Positions 43,673 to 53,700 of a stretch of DNA of 63,345 nucleotides are shown here, in pieces. The position numbers were made by a program, and so were the translations under genes. The first letter of the stretch is position 1, and each line of letters begins with the position of its first letter. The notes under the pieces were generated by a model. The model saw only the letters and a program-made list of their open reading frames with translations. It had not been told where the DNA came from and made no database searches. Source of the stretch: Micromonospora inaquosa (GTDB lineage: Bacteria > Actinomycetota > Actinomycetes > Mycobacteriales > Micromonosporaceae); assembly GCF_003857055.1 (NCBI RefSeq), contig NZ_QGSZ01000274.1:1-63345 (forward strand), written 5' to 3'.

Positions 43673-44009
43673 AACTCCCGCCAAACCGTCGGAGAATGCT
43701 TGACATTCCCTCCACAGCACCTCTCAGCGCATCGTCAAGAGCAGCAAGATACTCCACGCGATTTTGAGCGTAAGCGCCAGAGGCCACCTTTTCCCACGCA
43801 TCCCGGTAAGCATCCTCTAGACCAAGGACCTCTTCGACAAGCTCTGCTCTCTGGTCGAACGAAAGACCGACTCTGCCCTGCAGGATCATGCTTAGTTGAG
43901 CCCTGGTCGAAATAACGTCCCCAACGAGCCGAATATGCGCTAGACCAACCCTTTTACTTAAGAAAATATCCGCAAGAACAGCGTCGTGATGTTCCTCTTG
44001 ATCCAGCAA
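43668..44009 (-). CDS. Hypothetical protein, possible immunity protein for orphan tip 1
   Basis: The 113-residue protein starts at TTG 44009 (LLDQEEHHDAVLADIFLSKR) and is helical and acidic, ending EGMSSILRRFGGSS. It follows the orphan toxin tip by eight bases on the same strand, the usual place for an immunity gene. I recognise no family. Its GC content is visibly lower than that of the flanking dxr region. Confidence 0.5.
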   Translation of the reverse strand: MLDQEEHHDAVLADIFLSKRVGLAHIRLVGDVISTRAQLSMILQGRVGLSFDQRAELVEEVLGLEDAYRDAWEKVASGAYAQNRVEYLAALDDALRGAVEGMSSILRRFGGSS

Positions 44010-44017
44010 CGCAGCCC

Positions 44018-44440
44018 CTAGCCTAGAGTCCTTTTGAGCGCAACCATTCCTCGCGCTCCCGCATCATAGCCGCCGAAGTCCGCTCCAATTGAGCTTTGCT
44101 GGGCCCGCATGGCCGCTCCCACATCAGGAACATCGAAGGTCCGCTCAATAACGTTTGGACCGAGTGGCTCCGCTCGCGCACCCGTCATCGGGAGACCATT
44201 TGGGCTTCCTGCCCCATCCCATCCTGGGATTACTTGTTCAGTCTCCAGCGACCTGCCGCCACCCTCTACCCGAATCGTGGCATGCTCCATATCTTCGTCC
44301 CAACGCACCGTTGCCTTGCCGCCGCAGTTCTGGACGAGGACCGCAACGACGAGCAGGCACCACCACCCGCCAAGGGCTCCCGCACCAGCCAGCAACGCAC
44401 CGCGAAGCAGTAAGCCAGCCGGACCAAGGCCCCCGACCAA
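44018..44440 (-). CDS. Orphan polymorphic-toxin tip 1 (VLVQNC module)
   Basis: The reading frame contains WWCLLVVAVLVQNCGGKATV, a diverged copy of the YYVLAGKTPVLVHNC end of the Hint domain in the complete RHS protein at 48 kb. About 100 residues follow, ending DFGGYDAGARGMVALKRTLG, with no family I recognise. This looks like a displaced toxin C-terminus that lost its RHS body. The start at 44440 is uncertain because the residues before WWCLL are not RHS-like. A possible immunity gene follows. Confidence 0.55.
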   Translation of the reverse strand: MVGGLGPAGLLLRGALLAGAGALGGWWCLLVVAVLVQNCGGKATVRWDEDMEHATIRVEGGGRSLETEQVIPGWDGAGSPNGLPMTGARAEPLGPNVIERTFDVPDVGAAMRAQQSSIGADFGGYDAGARGMVALKRTLG

Positions 44441-44452
44441 GATCCAACTGGC

Positions 44453-44645
44453 TCAAAACTGCTCTGCAGGATCAAGACGGCCGCACGCACGCGCTACGGA
44501 CCTACGGCCCCGCGCGTACGCCGCATCGCAGGGCCGTAGTCATCGACCATCGTTGGCCATCGCAACCGCGATCAAGGTGCCACAATATCGACTGATAGAC
44601 GATCTCCAGTATTTTGGCCCTGCTGACGGCAACCGTGACGGCAAC
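44453..44645. repeat. Cassette-spacer repeat 1 (B and A segments)
   Basis: Segment B (44453-44523) begins TCAAAACTGCTCTGCAGGAT and ends CCTACGGCCCCGCGCGTACG; a second copy lies at 46994-47088. Segment A (44624-44645) is TGACGGCAAC twice with a 12-bp period, repeated at 45963 and 47182. Beyond A, similarity with the 47.2-kb copy continues to GAACGT-GTCACGG. The stretch 44441-44790 contains no supported gene. Confidence 0.75.
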
Positions 44646-44790
44646 CCGAGCCGACAACTACGGCCAAGCGCGCCTCTCAGTGACTGAACGTAGTCACGGC
44701 TCTTCGACTCGCCTCGCTCATGACGGGCTGTTCGGCACCTCCGAGGCGGGTATGCATTCCGCTGCCGCCATCCCGCCCTCCCCGCAACCC

Positions 44791-45393
44791 CTACAAGGAT
44801 CCGCCAATTTCCAGCCAGGAACGAATCTCGTTTCCAACCCCTTCATCTTCGACATGAGGAAATACCCACGGCAGGGCGGACAGAATTAGCTCAACGTCCT
44901 GCAATCCCGGAAAGGCCACCTTATCCGCCAGATTCACCTCACCATGAACAGGCGCGTAAAATCCCTCGTCCGCGTTGAGGTAGGCGGTCCTCCTTATTTC
45001 TGATTCCGCGATTGCGCGTTCACGCGTAAGAGGAAGCTGCTGCAGGGCCCACTCGGCGGAACCATCCGGTGTAAGGATTTGCGGGATCCCGGAAAGCGGA
45101 GGCTTGAATCGCAAGGCAAGCGCTGCGATTCGGAGCATCCAGTACGCACCGGTCGCAGCCCCAACACCCCCAATTTCGACAGCCAACAGGATGGCCTCTG
45201 CAGCAAGGTTTAGGTCCTCTGCACGTCGGCCCGGAGTTACGTCCCGGAAGGGATTTACGCTGAACTCTAGGGGCTCGAAGACCGATAGCCACCACTGCGG
45301 CGATGCACCCTCAGGGAAACGGCGAGACATCCAGTCAACTAATTGCCCTTCAGGGACAGCTCGCATTTCACGAAGATCAGACTCTTCGCTCAT
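44791..45393 (-). CDS. Putative immunity protein for orphan tip 2
   Basis: This 200-residue acidic protein (MSEESDLREMRAVPEGQLVD, then FPEGASPQWWLSVFEPLEF, ending NEIRSWLEIGGSL) overlaps the end of orphan tip 2 by 17 bases. Toxin-immunity pairs typically overlap like this. No catalytic motif or membrane segment is seen, apart from a moderately hydrophobic stretch EAILLAVEIGGVGAATGAYW. Immunity function is inferred from position. Confidence 0.6.
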   Translation of the reverse strand: MSEESDLREMRAVPEGQLVDWMSRRFPEGASPQWWLSVFEPLEFSVNPFRDVTPGRRAEDLNLAAEAILLAVEIGGVGAATGAYWMLRIAALALRFKPPLSGIPQILTPDGSAEWALQQLPLTRERAIAESEIRRTAYLNADEGFYAPVHGEVNLADKVAFPGLQDVELILSALPWVFPHVEDEGVGNEIRSWLEIGGSL

Positions 45394-45850
45394 TTACGGC
45401 GCCCTCCCGCCAAAGTCTCGGATCACTGCGAGCGGTATCCTGATGCCAGCTTGCCCGAAGGCATTTACCCCCTTGCGTGATGAACGAGGCAGCACACTGA
45501 GCGCAGGGCGGCGTGTAGTGGCCCGTGTAGTTATCGAAAGAGGTAACCCTGCCACCACGCGCGAATGTAATCTGCCCAGCACCAACAACCGGAGATCCGC
45601 CACTGGCTATTGAATGGTGAATACCAGGCAAGTCGCGAACAATGTTCAGATTTCCCTCCTCTCCGACAGTCCAGAGATACCTACCGCCGCCTGCGGCCGC
45701 CTGCGAGAATTCGGTAGAGCCAGCCGCAATTGCGGAAACTCCCTCGAAATCGGCTGCCATCTGTTCGAATGGCAGATCACCCGACTTGCTATTGCCAACC
45801 ACTCCATTACCGCAGTTGTGCACGAGGACCGGGGTGTTGCCGGCGAGCAC
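45377..45850 (-). CDS. Orphan polymorphic-toxin tip 2 (VLVHNC module)
   Basis: The frame opens with GTG 45850 as LAGNTPVLVHNCGNG; the codons just upstream still read HTYYV, so this is the end of an RHS Hint domain cut off from its body. The toxin part includes GGGRYLWTVGEEGNLNIV, FARGGRVTSFDNYTGHYTPP and four Cys near CAQC and GGKC. The FDNYTGHYTP motif is found in several polymorphic toxins, but the activity is unknown. The following gene overlaps and is probably its immunity gene. Confidence 0.65.
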   Translation of the reverse strand: MLAGNTPVLVHNCGNGVVGNSKSGDLPFEQMAADFEGVSAIAAGSTEFSQAAAGGGRYLWTVGEEGNLNIVRDLPGIHHSIASGGSPVVGAGQITFARGGRVTSFDNYTGHYTPPCAQCAASFITQGGKCLRASWHQDTARSDPRLWREGAVNERRV

Positions 45851-45962
45851 ATAGTACGTGTGGCATATTCACGGACGACACGGAGAGTGACCTATCGGCG
45901 CAGGGCTCTCACCTGGTCTTTCGTGGATCGGCTGGGTCGCGGTTCGTTCTGTCGGGTGGCGT

Positions 45963-45984
45963 TGACGGCAACCGTGACGGCAAC
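45963..45984. repeat. Cassette-spacer repeat 2 (A segment only)
   Basis: An exact copy of the 22-bp A segment (TGACGGCAAC twice, 12 bp apart) lies between the NUDIX gene and orphan tip 2. The B segment is absent here; the homologous Hint-derived sequence of tip 2 starts about 90 bp away. Confidence 0.75.
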
Positions 45985-46033
45985 GTGGGCAGACAACCAG
46001 CGACGTCGGCGGCCGTCAAGCGGTCCGGTGGGG

Positions 46034-46507
46034 CTATCCGAGGTACGGCGTGGCGCGGTGTTCGGCGTGGTGGCGGAGCCTGAGCCGGACGGTCTCGTGG
46101 ATCGGGATGCGGTCGAACTCGGCCGGGTCGACGAACCGGACGTCGGTCGATTCGTCGCTGACGGCGAGGGTGCCGCCGATGGCCCGTCCGTAGTAGGTGA
46201 TGTTGAATTCTTGGCGGACTTCGCCGTCGGCGTACGCGATCACGTGCTGCGGGTCGGTGTAGACGCCGAGCAAGCCGGTGATCTCGATGTCGAGGCCGGT
46301 TTCCTCCTTGACCTCGCGCACGATGCAGTCGCCGAGGGTTTCACCGATGTCCATGGTGCCACCGGGTAGCGCCCAGTTGCCGGAGTCGGCCCGGCGTTGC
46401 AGCAGCACCCGGCCGTGCTCGTCGACGACCAGGGCGGAACCACCAGGGACGAGGCTGTTGGCTCGCGGAGCGGCTGGGTCATGGTAGTAGTCGCGCCGGC
46501 CGCTCAC
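46034..46507 (-). CDS. NUDIX hydrolase
   Basis: The 157-residue protein carries a complete Nudix box, GGTMDIGETLGDCIVREVKEETGLDIEI (split here: G-x5-E-x7-REVKEETG), near residues 48-75. NUDIX enzymes hydrolyse nucleoside diphosphates linked to other groups. The GTG at 46507 overlaps the stop of the truncated DUF5919 gene by GTGA. NUDIX genes paired with DUF5919 regulators occur in other actinobacteria, which suggests this pair moved together into the toxin array. Confidence 0.9.
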   Translation of the reverse strand: MSGRRDYYHDPAAPRANSLVPGGSALVVDEHGRVLLQRRADSGNWALPGGTMDIGETLGDCIVREVKEETGLDIEITGLLGVYTDPQHVIAYADGEVRQEFNITYYGRAIGGTLAVSDESTDVRFVDPAEFDRIPIHETVRLRLRHHAEHRATPYLG

Positions 46508-46995
46508 GATGCCGGCTCCGACGGGTAAGCGGTGGTGGTCTGCCAGACCTGCTCGAACTGGTCGGCGAACGAGGCGAAGATGCCGTGCGGCGAGAGTTCG
46601 CGCAGGTGCAGGACGGGATGTTGGTAGCCGCGGGCGCGGTACAGGTGCGGAGTGACGATCATCTGGTTGTCGAAGCGGAACACCGAGTTGTATAGGTGCA
46701 CCGCGTGCAGCCCGATCGCGACACCATCCACGTCGTGCAGGGGTTCGCAGAAGTTCAGGGCGTTACGGATACGGCCGGGCAGGGTGCCGCCGATCTGCTC
46801 CAGGGCGTCGCGTTCGATCACATGCGCGCTGTCCGGGTCGGCGAACGCCAGCCGGATGCGGGCACCGGCGGCGGCCTTGTCGGTCAGCCGTTGCATGGTG
46901 CCGGGCAGCAACTCCAGCACGAACGGGTAAGCGTAGCCGAGCAGGTCGATCCGCTGGGTCGCAAGCAGTAGCCCCCGCCGGGACCAGGTTTGTTC
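46504..46995 (-). pseudogene. Truncated DUF5919-domain regulator (HTH half missing)
   Basis: Codons from about 46995 encode EQTWSRRGLLLATQRIDLLG, then YAYPFVLELLPGTMQRL, RIRLAFADPDSAHVIERD and SVFRFDNQMIVTPHLY, the C-terminal half of DUF5919 proteins that usually carry an N-terminal helix-turn-helix. An in-frame TAG lies at 47005-47007, and the family-like sequence stops precisely where spacer segment B begins (46994). A GTG at 46920 could start a 138-residue fragment. The HTH half appears to have been lost by recombination at the spacer. Confidence 0.7.
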
Positions 46996-47203
46996 AAAAC
47001 TGCTCTACAGGATCAAGAAGGCGGCCCGGCGCAAGGCCGGGCCGCGCGCACGCGCTTCAGGCCTACGGCCCCGCGCGCACGCCGTCCGCACCAAACCAAC
47101 AAAGAACCATAGCCATAGACCAATAGCACCGGACCAGCCCGCCCGATCACCGATTTATGATCATCAATCCGACTGCCGTCGTGACGGCAACCTTGACGGC
47201 AAC
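46994..47203. repeat. Cassette-spacer repeat 3 (B and A segments)
   Basis: Segment B (46994-47088) matches the 44.45-kb copy but carries an extra GCCCGGCGCAAGGCCGGGC hairpin; segment A (47182-47203) differs from the other two copies at one base. The repeat lies between the RHS immunity gene and the truncated DUF5919 gene. No gene is supported between 46996 and 47326. Confidence 0.75.
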
Positions 47204-47326
47204 ACGGTCAGACGGCGGCAGGCACCCAGCGCCCTTGGGCACGGAACGTGGTCACGGACCGAAGCGAAATGGCCGGGCGAGTACCTTGCCGGAATACCCG
47301 CCCGAACCGCGCGTGAATCTTTCTTG

Positions 47327-47755
47327 TTACTCAGGAGAATCGGCGGTTTGCTTTTCTCTGCCAAACAGCCTACTTACAAGGTCATCGCTCGACCGGCAGC
47401 CTTCCGCGCGCGCCAGCACATCGACCGGGGCCAGGTTGGATATCGGTGCCGGAATTCCACTTCCCCAAGCATCCCACCCGTCGAAGAAGAGGTGATCGTC
47501 GAGATATGCGCCAAACGGTCCCGTGCGCCCAACACGCGCCACTTCTGCGTTCAATTCCTTGAGTAGCCGCCCGAGGGAATACGCCGTTTCCGTCTTCCCC
47601 GTGCCACTACTCCAGCAGCCGACCCAGCCACTTCCGACCGTCGGGTTGTCCGGCACCAAACATATCCACAGACGGGTGTCGGCAGCGGCTTCACCAGCCA
47701 AAACTACGGCAACGAACCGCTGCTCGCCACTGATCAAATACTTGAATGACGTCAT
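47327..47755 (-). CDS. Putative immunity protein of the RHS toxin
   Basis: The 142-residue protein starts MTSFKYLISGEQRFVAVVLAG at an ATG sharing one base with the RHS stop (TGATG), so it is translated with the toxin. It contains GWVGCWSSGTGKTETAYSLG and DLVSRLFGREKQTADSPE. SSGTGKTE resembles a P-loop by chance more than by fold. Immunity function is inferred from its position directly behind the toxin tip; no family is recognised. Confidence 0.7.
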   Translation of the reverse strand: MTSFKYLISGEQRFVAVVLAGEAAADTRLWICLVPDNPTVGSGWVGCWSSGTGKTETAYSLGRLLKELNAEVARVGRTGPFGAYLDDHLFFDGWDAWGSGIPAPISNLAPVDVLARAEGCRSSDDLVSRLFGREKQTADSPE

Positions 47756-50700
47756 CACGGAGGCGAAATCACAAACTCGATCAAGGTATCTGGCGACATG
47801 TCTCCCGCTCTCACCCTTCTCGCGATCTCGGCCGTTCGGTGGTGGCCGCCGGTGATGTACACCCGAGACGCAGGATAACACCCACAGTCTCCTGTACCCC
47901 AATCGCGTGCACCCCTGATTGGATCGTTACCCTGCGGGCCACCCGGCACAATAAGTTCGTCGTTCGTGAGATTCCTGACACCACCATGCCCGGCAACTTC
48001 ACCGCCATTCATTTGGTGCGGATTCAGCGCGTGCGTTTCGAATCTGTTGTTGACTAGCTCGCCAGCTCGAACATTGAACTTATTGATGTCGGGATGCACC
48101 GGCAGGTCTGACAAGTGACTGTTCGTGCTGCCGCCGCAGTTGTGAACCAGTACCGGGGTTTTGCCGGCGAGCACATAGTACGTGTGGACGTTGGCGACGG
48201 TGAGGTTGTGGACGGTGGCCCACGGGGTGGTCCAGCGCTCGACCGCCGTGATTTGCACGAGAGTGCCCGCACTGGTCCGCAGCATCTGACCGGATCGCAG
48301 ATCGGTGGCGTCGACCCACTCGTTCAGCTCCGGCACCCAGAACGGGTGACCGTCGGTCGCCGTGACCTCGGCCGTGCCCGAACCCTGCTTGCCGTCGGTG
48401 TCGATGGTGACCTTCACCAGGTGCTTGACACCCTCGCCCTGGATCGCCGCGGAGACCGTCTCCACCTCGACCCGACCTGTCGCCGGATCGGTGACCTTGA
48501 CCTTGTCGCCCGGCTTGACGTCTTCGATGGGCTTCGTGGACCCGTCCGCCATCAGTACCTTCGTGCCGGGGACGAAGCTATTGCCGTCTGTCGGGCACCC
48601 GCCGTCAGGCTTGCCGGAGCCGCCTCCTCCGCTGGCCCCGCCATTACTGCGGCCGGAAGCACCCGACGAGCCACCGGGCTTCGAGTCGCCCTTGCCTGCG
48701 CCGCCCGAACCCTTGCTGGCACCGGACTTGCCAGCGCCGCTCGACGCGGCCGAGGAACCCTTCGGATTGCTCTTTGCCTGGGCGTCCTTCTGGGCCGGGT
48801 TTCCGGTCTTCTTCGTGGCGTTCGTTGCCTTGTTACTCGTCGTGTTGACCTTGTCGGCGGCTTTCTTCTTTGCTGCCTGCGCGGCCTTCTTCGCCCGCTC
48901 GATCGCCAACTTCTTGGCGTTCAGCGCCGCTGTCTCCGCCGCTCGGACAGCCGCCAGGACAGCCTCAGCCGCCCGTTTCGCGGTCTTCCACGCCTGGATC
49001 GCCGCGATCGTCCGGTCGATCGCCCGGATCACGGCCGGGATCTTGCCGATCTTGCCCCAGGGAATCGCGCCGATGATCAGACTGCCGCACGCCCACATGT
49101 CACCGCCGAAGCAGTTGATGGCGTCGTTGATCCCGATGAAGTCCTTCAGCATGTACCACGCCGAATCGAGGATCACCGACATCAGCGACCGGCCCATGTT
49201 CGCCTGCGCCTGCGAGACCATCGCCGCCGACAGGCCCGCGCCGGCCAACGCCGCCGCCGTCTCCGACGCGGTCAACGCCACCGACAGACCCGACGGGTCC
49301 GAGTGGGTCACCGGGTTGTTGTGGGCGTACGCGTAGCCGTTGGACTGTGCCGGGTCGGCCAGGTCCAGGACCGGGTCCGCGGACAGGAACCGACCCACCG
49401 CCGGGTCGTACAGACGCGCGCCGAGCGGCGTGTAGCCGGAGGCGTCATCACGGACCGCACCGAGGAAACCGGTGTTCGTCTGCATGTTGGCGCTGACAGG
49501 TGCGGCGCCGCGCCTGTTGCCGAACGGGTCCTGCTTACTGATCCGGACGGTCATCCCGCCGCTCTGGACGACCTCCGCATAGGGGCTTCCCTGATGGTCG
49601 CTGGTGAGGGCGATGAGAGCCGACGGGGTGTTGCCGTACGAGAAGCGCAGCATCGTGCCACCCGGCGCCGCGTACGAGCGCTGGCTGTTGACCAGCGCAC
49701 CGCCCTTCTGGACGGTGACCTGAGCCTCGCCGAGGTTCAGCGTGGCCTGCCGCCCCTGCAGAGTGAGGAGACGGCCGCTGGGCCCGTAGATGTGCCGGGT
49801 CTCGTTCTGCGCCTCCCACTGCTGGGCGGCGGTGCTGGCGCAGGTCGCGAGCACGATCGGCGTGGACTCGGCGGTGGCCGCGTCCTTTACGGCGAGGCAG
49901 AGGCCGGAGGCGGCGTGCCGGAATTGCCCGGTGGAGGTGCGCTCGAGGTGCTGGGCGGAAGTACCCGCACACTGCTGGATTCCCAGTGTCGATCCGGCCG
50001 TGGTGGCCGCCGGCTGGACGCACCAGTCGCCGTGCATCGACAGGGTGCCCAGGTTGGGGTTGGTCTGGCTCGGGGCCGGGGTGAAGGTCCACTTCTGCGC
50101 GGGCGTGGCGTTACACGAGTACAGCTGGATGGGCTGACCGGCCGCGCCGAGGCCGGCGCTGAGGTCTAGGCACTTGTTCGCGAGGCCGACGTACGAGGTT
50201 TTGCCGCCGTCGCCTTCGCCGACGATCCGCTCGATCTGGCCGTCGTAGGTCCAGGACAGGGCCTGCTGGTCACCGTTCTGGATGGAGGTGACGGACTTCG
50301 TCTCGCCGGTCAGCTCGTACAGCCGCTCGGCGGCTGCGGTAATCGCAGCGCCGGCCGGGGTGACGTAGTTCTTGGTGACCTTGGTGAGGGTGCGGGGCTG
50401 GCTGCCGTCGGCCTTGCCGTAGGTGTACGTGCTGACGGCGTCCTTGGCGGTCACGCCGGTGAGGTCCTTCTCCACCAGCTTGGTGCGGTTACCGAGCAGG
50501 TCGTACTCGTACTCCTGCCAGTAACCGGACTTGTCCGTGCCGGCCGCCACGTTGAGGGTGCCGTCCGTGTTGATCGGGCCCGGCGAGCACTGCGCCTGGT
50601 TCTTGGCGGTCCAGGCCGTCTTGACCCGGCCGAGCGAGTACTGGAAGCACTGCCGCTCCGCGATGCCGGTCGCCTCCTCGCGGATCGCCAGGATGTTGCC

Positions 50701-53700
50701 GGCGTCGTCGTAGGCGTAGGAGCGGTTCGAGACGAGGTTGCCGCCGACGATGCTCTTGTCGCCGGTCTGCTCGCGGTAGACCTGCTGGCTGTTGAGGGCA
50801 CCACTGGCCTCGTCGTACGAGGCCATCGTCCACACCCGGTACGGCTGGGCGCCCAGGGTGGACCGCAGCACCTGCCCGTACGGCGAGTAGACGGTCTCGG
50901 CGCCGTACCAGTCCTTACCGGACACCGAGAGCGGCAGGCCGTCCTTGGTGTAGCGGACCAGAAGCTTCTCGGACGGCAGGCTGCCGACGGCCGGGAGGGT
51001 CGCCGACTCGGGCAGACCGGTGTCGGTGTAGGTGCTCTCGTAGGTGTAGGAGGTCCGCAGGCCCCACGTGTCGGCGATGCTCTGCGGCAACGTGAGCGTC
51101 GTCGACGTGGGCTGGTAGTCGTCGCTGTAGCCGTTGACCCGCTGGGTGTACGGCAGGCCGTCGGTGTAACGGGTGGCGCTGGCCGGCAGGCCCTTGCCAC
51201 CGGCGACGGTGTCGTAGGTGAACTCGCCCAGGAGCGTTCCGGTGCTGCTGCCGAGCCGCTGCTGGGTCGGCCGAGACAGCTGGTCGTAGCCGTTCCAGAC
51301 CGTGATGCCGCGGGCGTTGGTGGAGGTCAGCTGCCGGTCCCGGTGGTCGTACGTCATCCGGGTGGTGCCGGAATCCGGGTCGGTGGAGGTCTCCATCCGG
51401 CCGCGCTGGTCGTACGTCCAGGTCCACGGCCGGTTCGGGCTGGCCGAGTGGGTGGCCTGCGCGAGCTGACCACGCGTGTCGTGCTGGTAGCGCATGCTGG
51501 TGAACTCGGTGCGGGCGCTGTTGGTGAAGGTGTCCACCCGGGTGGTCCGGCCCAGGGCGTCGGTGAACAGCCGGTAGGAGGTCGCACCGGCCGGGTTGAT
51601 CACCGTGGAGTGGTCGGCGCCGTACGCGTAGCGGGTGGCCCGCGCCGGCTGCTCGACCTCGGCCAGTACCGGCAACTCCTGGGTCACCCGGCCGAGGCCG
51701 TCGTAGGTGTAGAGGGTGGCGTTGGGCACGGGTGCCGGGTTTTCGGTGTCCACGTACGGCGTGAACAGCTGGCCGTTCGGCGCTCCCTTGGCGAGGTAGG
51801 CGTTGTTGGTCCGCCACACCTCGCCGGAGCTGTTGTAGTGGGTGTCGGTGATCAGCCGGCCGCCGCCGGTGGCCTCTTCCTGGGTCTGCCGTTCGCGGCC
51901 CAGGCCGTCGTAGATGGCAACGGAGGTCTGGACGCGGTTCTCGTGGCCGCGGCTGAAGGTGGTGATGTACGGCGGCTTCCCGGCGGGCACGGTGTACTGG
52001 GCCCGGAAGTCCGGTACCGCCGTGGACGACGGGGTGCGCCCAGGCCCCCACGCCTCGACGAGGCGGCCCAGCGCGTCGTACTTCGCCTCACTGACCCGGT
52101 CGTTCAGATCGGTGGTCTTGACCGTGACCGCGCGGCCCGGATCCAACTCCCGGACCTGCTTGTGCCCGAGCGAGTTCTCCTCGGTGACGCTGGTGGCCTG
52201 GCCGGTGGCCGGGGTGTAAGTGATCTTGGAGGTCTTGCCGTCCGGATCGGTGCTGCTGACGACGCGACCGATGGCGTCAAAGCCCGTGGTGCCGTTGGGC
52301 TGGAAGCCGGAACCGTCGCCCTTCAACGACCAGGTCTGGCTCGCCAGCCCGCGGGTCGAGGCGCCGAGGGCGACATCGTACGCCTGCCCATCGTAAGCCA
52401 CCCGGTCCGCGGAGCTCAGCGTCTTCAGGTCGTTGAAGTTGGCCGCGGCGCAGGTCGTCGGGCTGGTGCGGATCTGCTTGGTCAACCCGATGAGGTTCTT
52501 GTCGTCGCGGTGCAGATACTCCATGAAGGTGCAGGACTCGTCGCCGGTCTTGCCGGTGTCACCGAGGGACTCTATGTACGTGGGCAGGCCATGCGTCGCC
52601 TCGTAGGTGGTCTTCGTCTCGACCGTGCGCAACGTGCGGGCATCGTCACCGGTGCCGGAGGACCTGGTGTACGAAGCCTGCCGGGGCTCGGTGACCCGCC
52701 ATGCCCGCAGGGGGCTCAGGCCGTCGTCGCGTGACCGCGTCGCGAGTTCCTGCACCGCGGGGAACGTCACGCTGCGGGTGAGCCAGTCGCCGTCGGCGTC
52801 GGCGGCGTCGGCGTACGTCAGCTCCTCGGCGACCCGACCGGCGAACGCCTCGTGGTCCTTGGCGATCTCGGAGCCGGCGGAGTCCTTCACCGAGACGGTG
52901 TCGCCCAGGCCCCGGAAGTACCGGGTGACGGATTTGCTCCGCTTGCTGCCGATGTCGGGGTCGTCGGCGCCGGTGATGACGGTGACCTTCTCGACGCCGG
53001 CGAACTGGGAGTACGTGCGGGTGGACTTCTTGGTGAACTCCTGCTCGGCGAGCCGCCATGCCGGCTTCTCGTACGCGTACCCGGTGATGGTGGTGTACGC
53101 GCCGTCCAGGTTGGGGAGTTCCTCGACGCTGTCGACGACGTACTTCTGGAACCAGTCGATCTCCTCGACCGCTGGGTCGGGGTGCCAGAAGGCGGGGTAA
53201 CACAGCCGGTCGTTGGCCTTCAGCTCGGCGGTGTCACCCTTGCCGGGCAGGCCGGTGCCACTCTTGCAGTCACCCACCGGCGCCTTGTAGTTGATGACGG
53301 TCTCGCCGCCGTACTCGTTGATGACCCGGGCGATGCGCAGGCGGGAGAAGCCGGGGCGGTTGTCCCGCTTGACGCGGTTCGGCATCTCCTCGGTGTTGGA
53401 CTCGAAGCGCACCGCGTTGAGCGCGATCTTGTCGCCGCTTCGGCCATGTCCGGTACGGGTGATGGACTCCAGCCAGAGCGCGGTGTTGGGGCCGGTCTTG
53501 AGGATCGGGAACGACTGCTTGAGCTGGTACTCGTCCACGAGCTGGAGAGTCTTCGCCGACGTGCGCTGCGCCGACGTGGTGATCTTGTCGAGGCGCTTGC
53601 GGGTGAAGAAGGACGGCGAGGCGTTCCAACACTTCTGGCCGGCGGCGCACCGAAGGTCCGCCGGAGTGTCGTACCAGATTCGGTACTTGTCAGGCTTGGT

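Noticed and set aside
44109..44687. A 192-codon + strand ORF across the toxin island
   Set aside because: It lies antisense to orphan tip 1 and over the spacer repeat, uses Pro/Arg-rich shadow composition, and has no homology I can recognise.
44453..47203. Spacer repeats as CRISPR
   Set aside because: There are only three copies at spacings above 1.2 kb that contain genes, with no short spacers and no cas genes.
47640..47755. SSGTGKTE in the RHS immunity protein as a P-loop ATPase
   Set aside because: The protein is only 142 residues, lacks a preceding beta strand/Walker B pattern and does not resemble any P-loop family.
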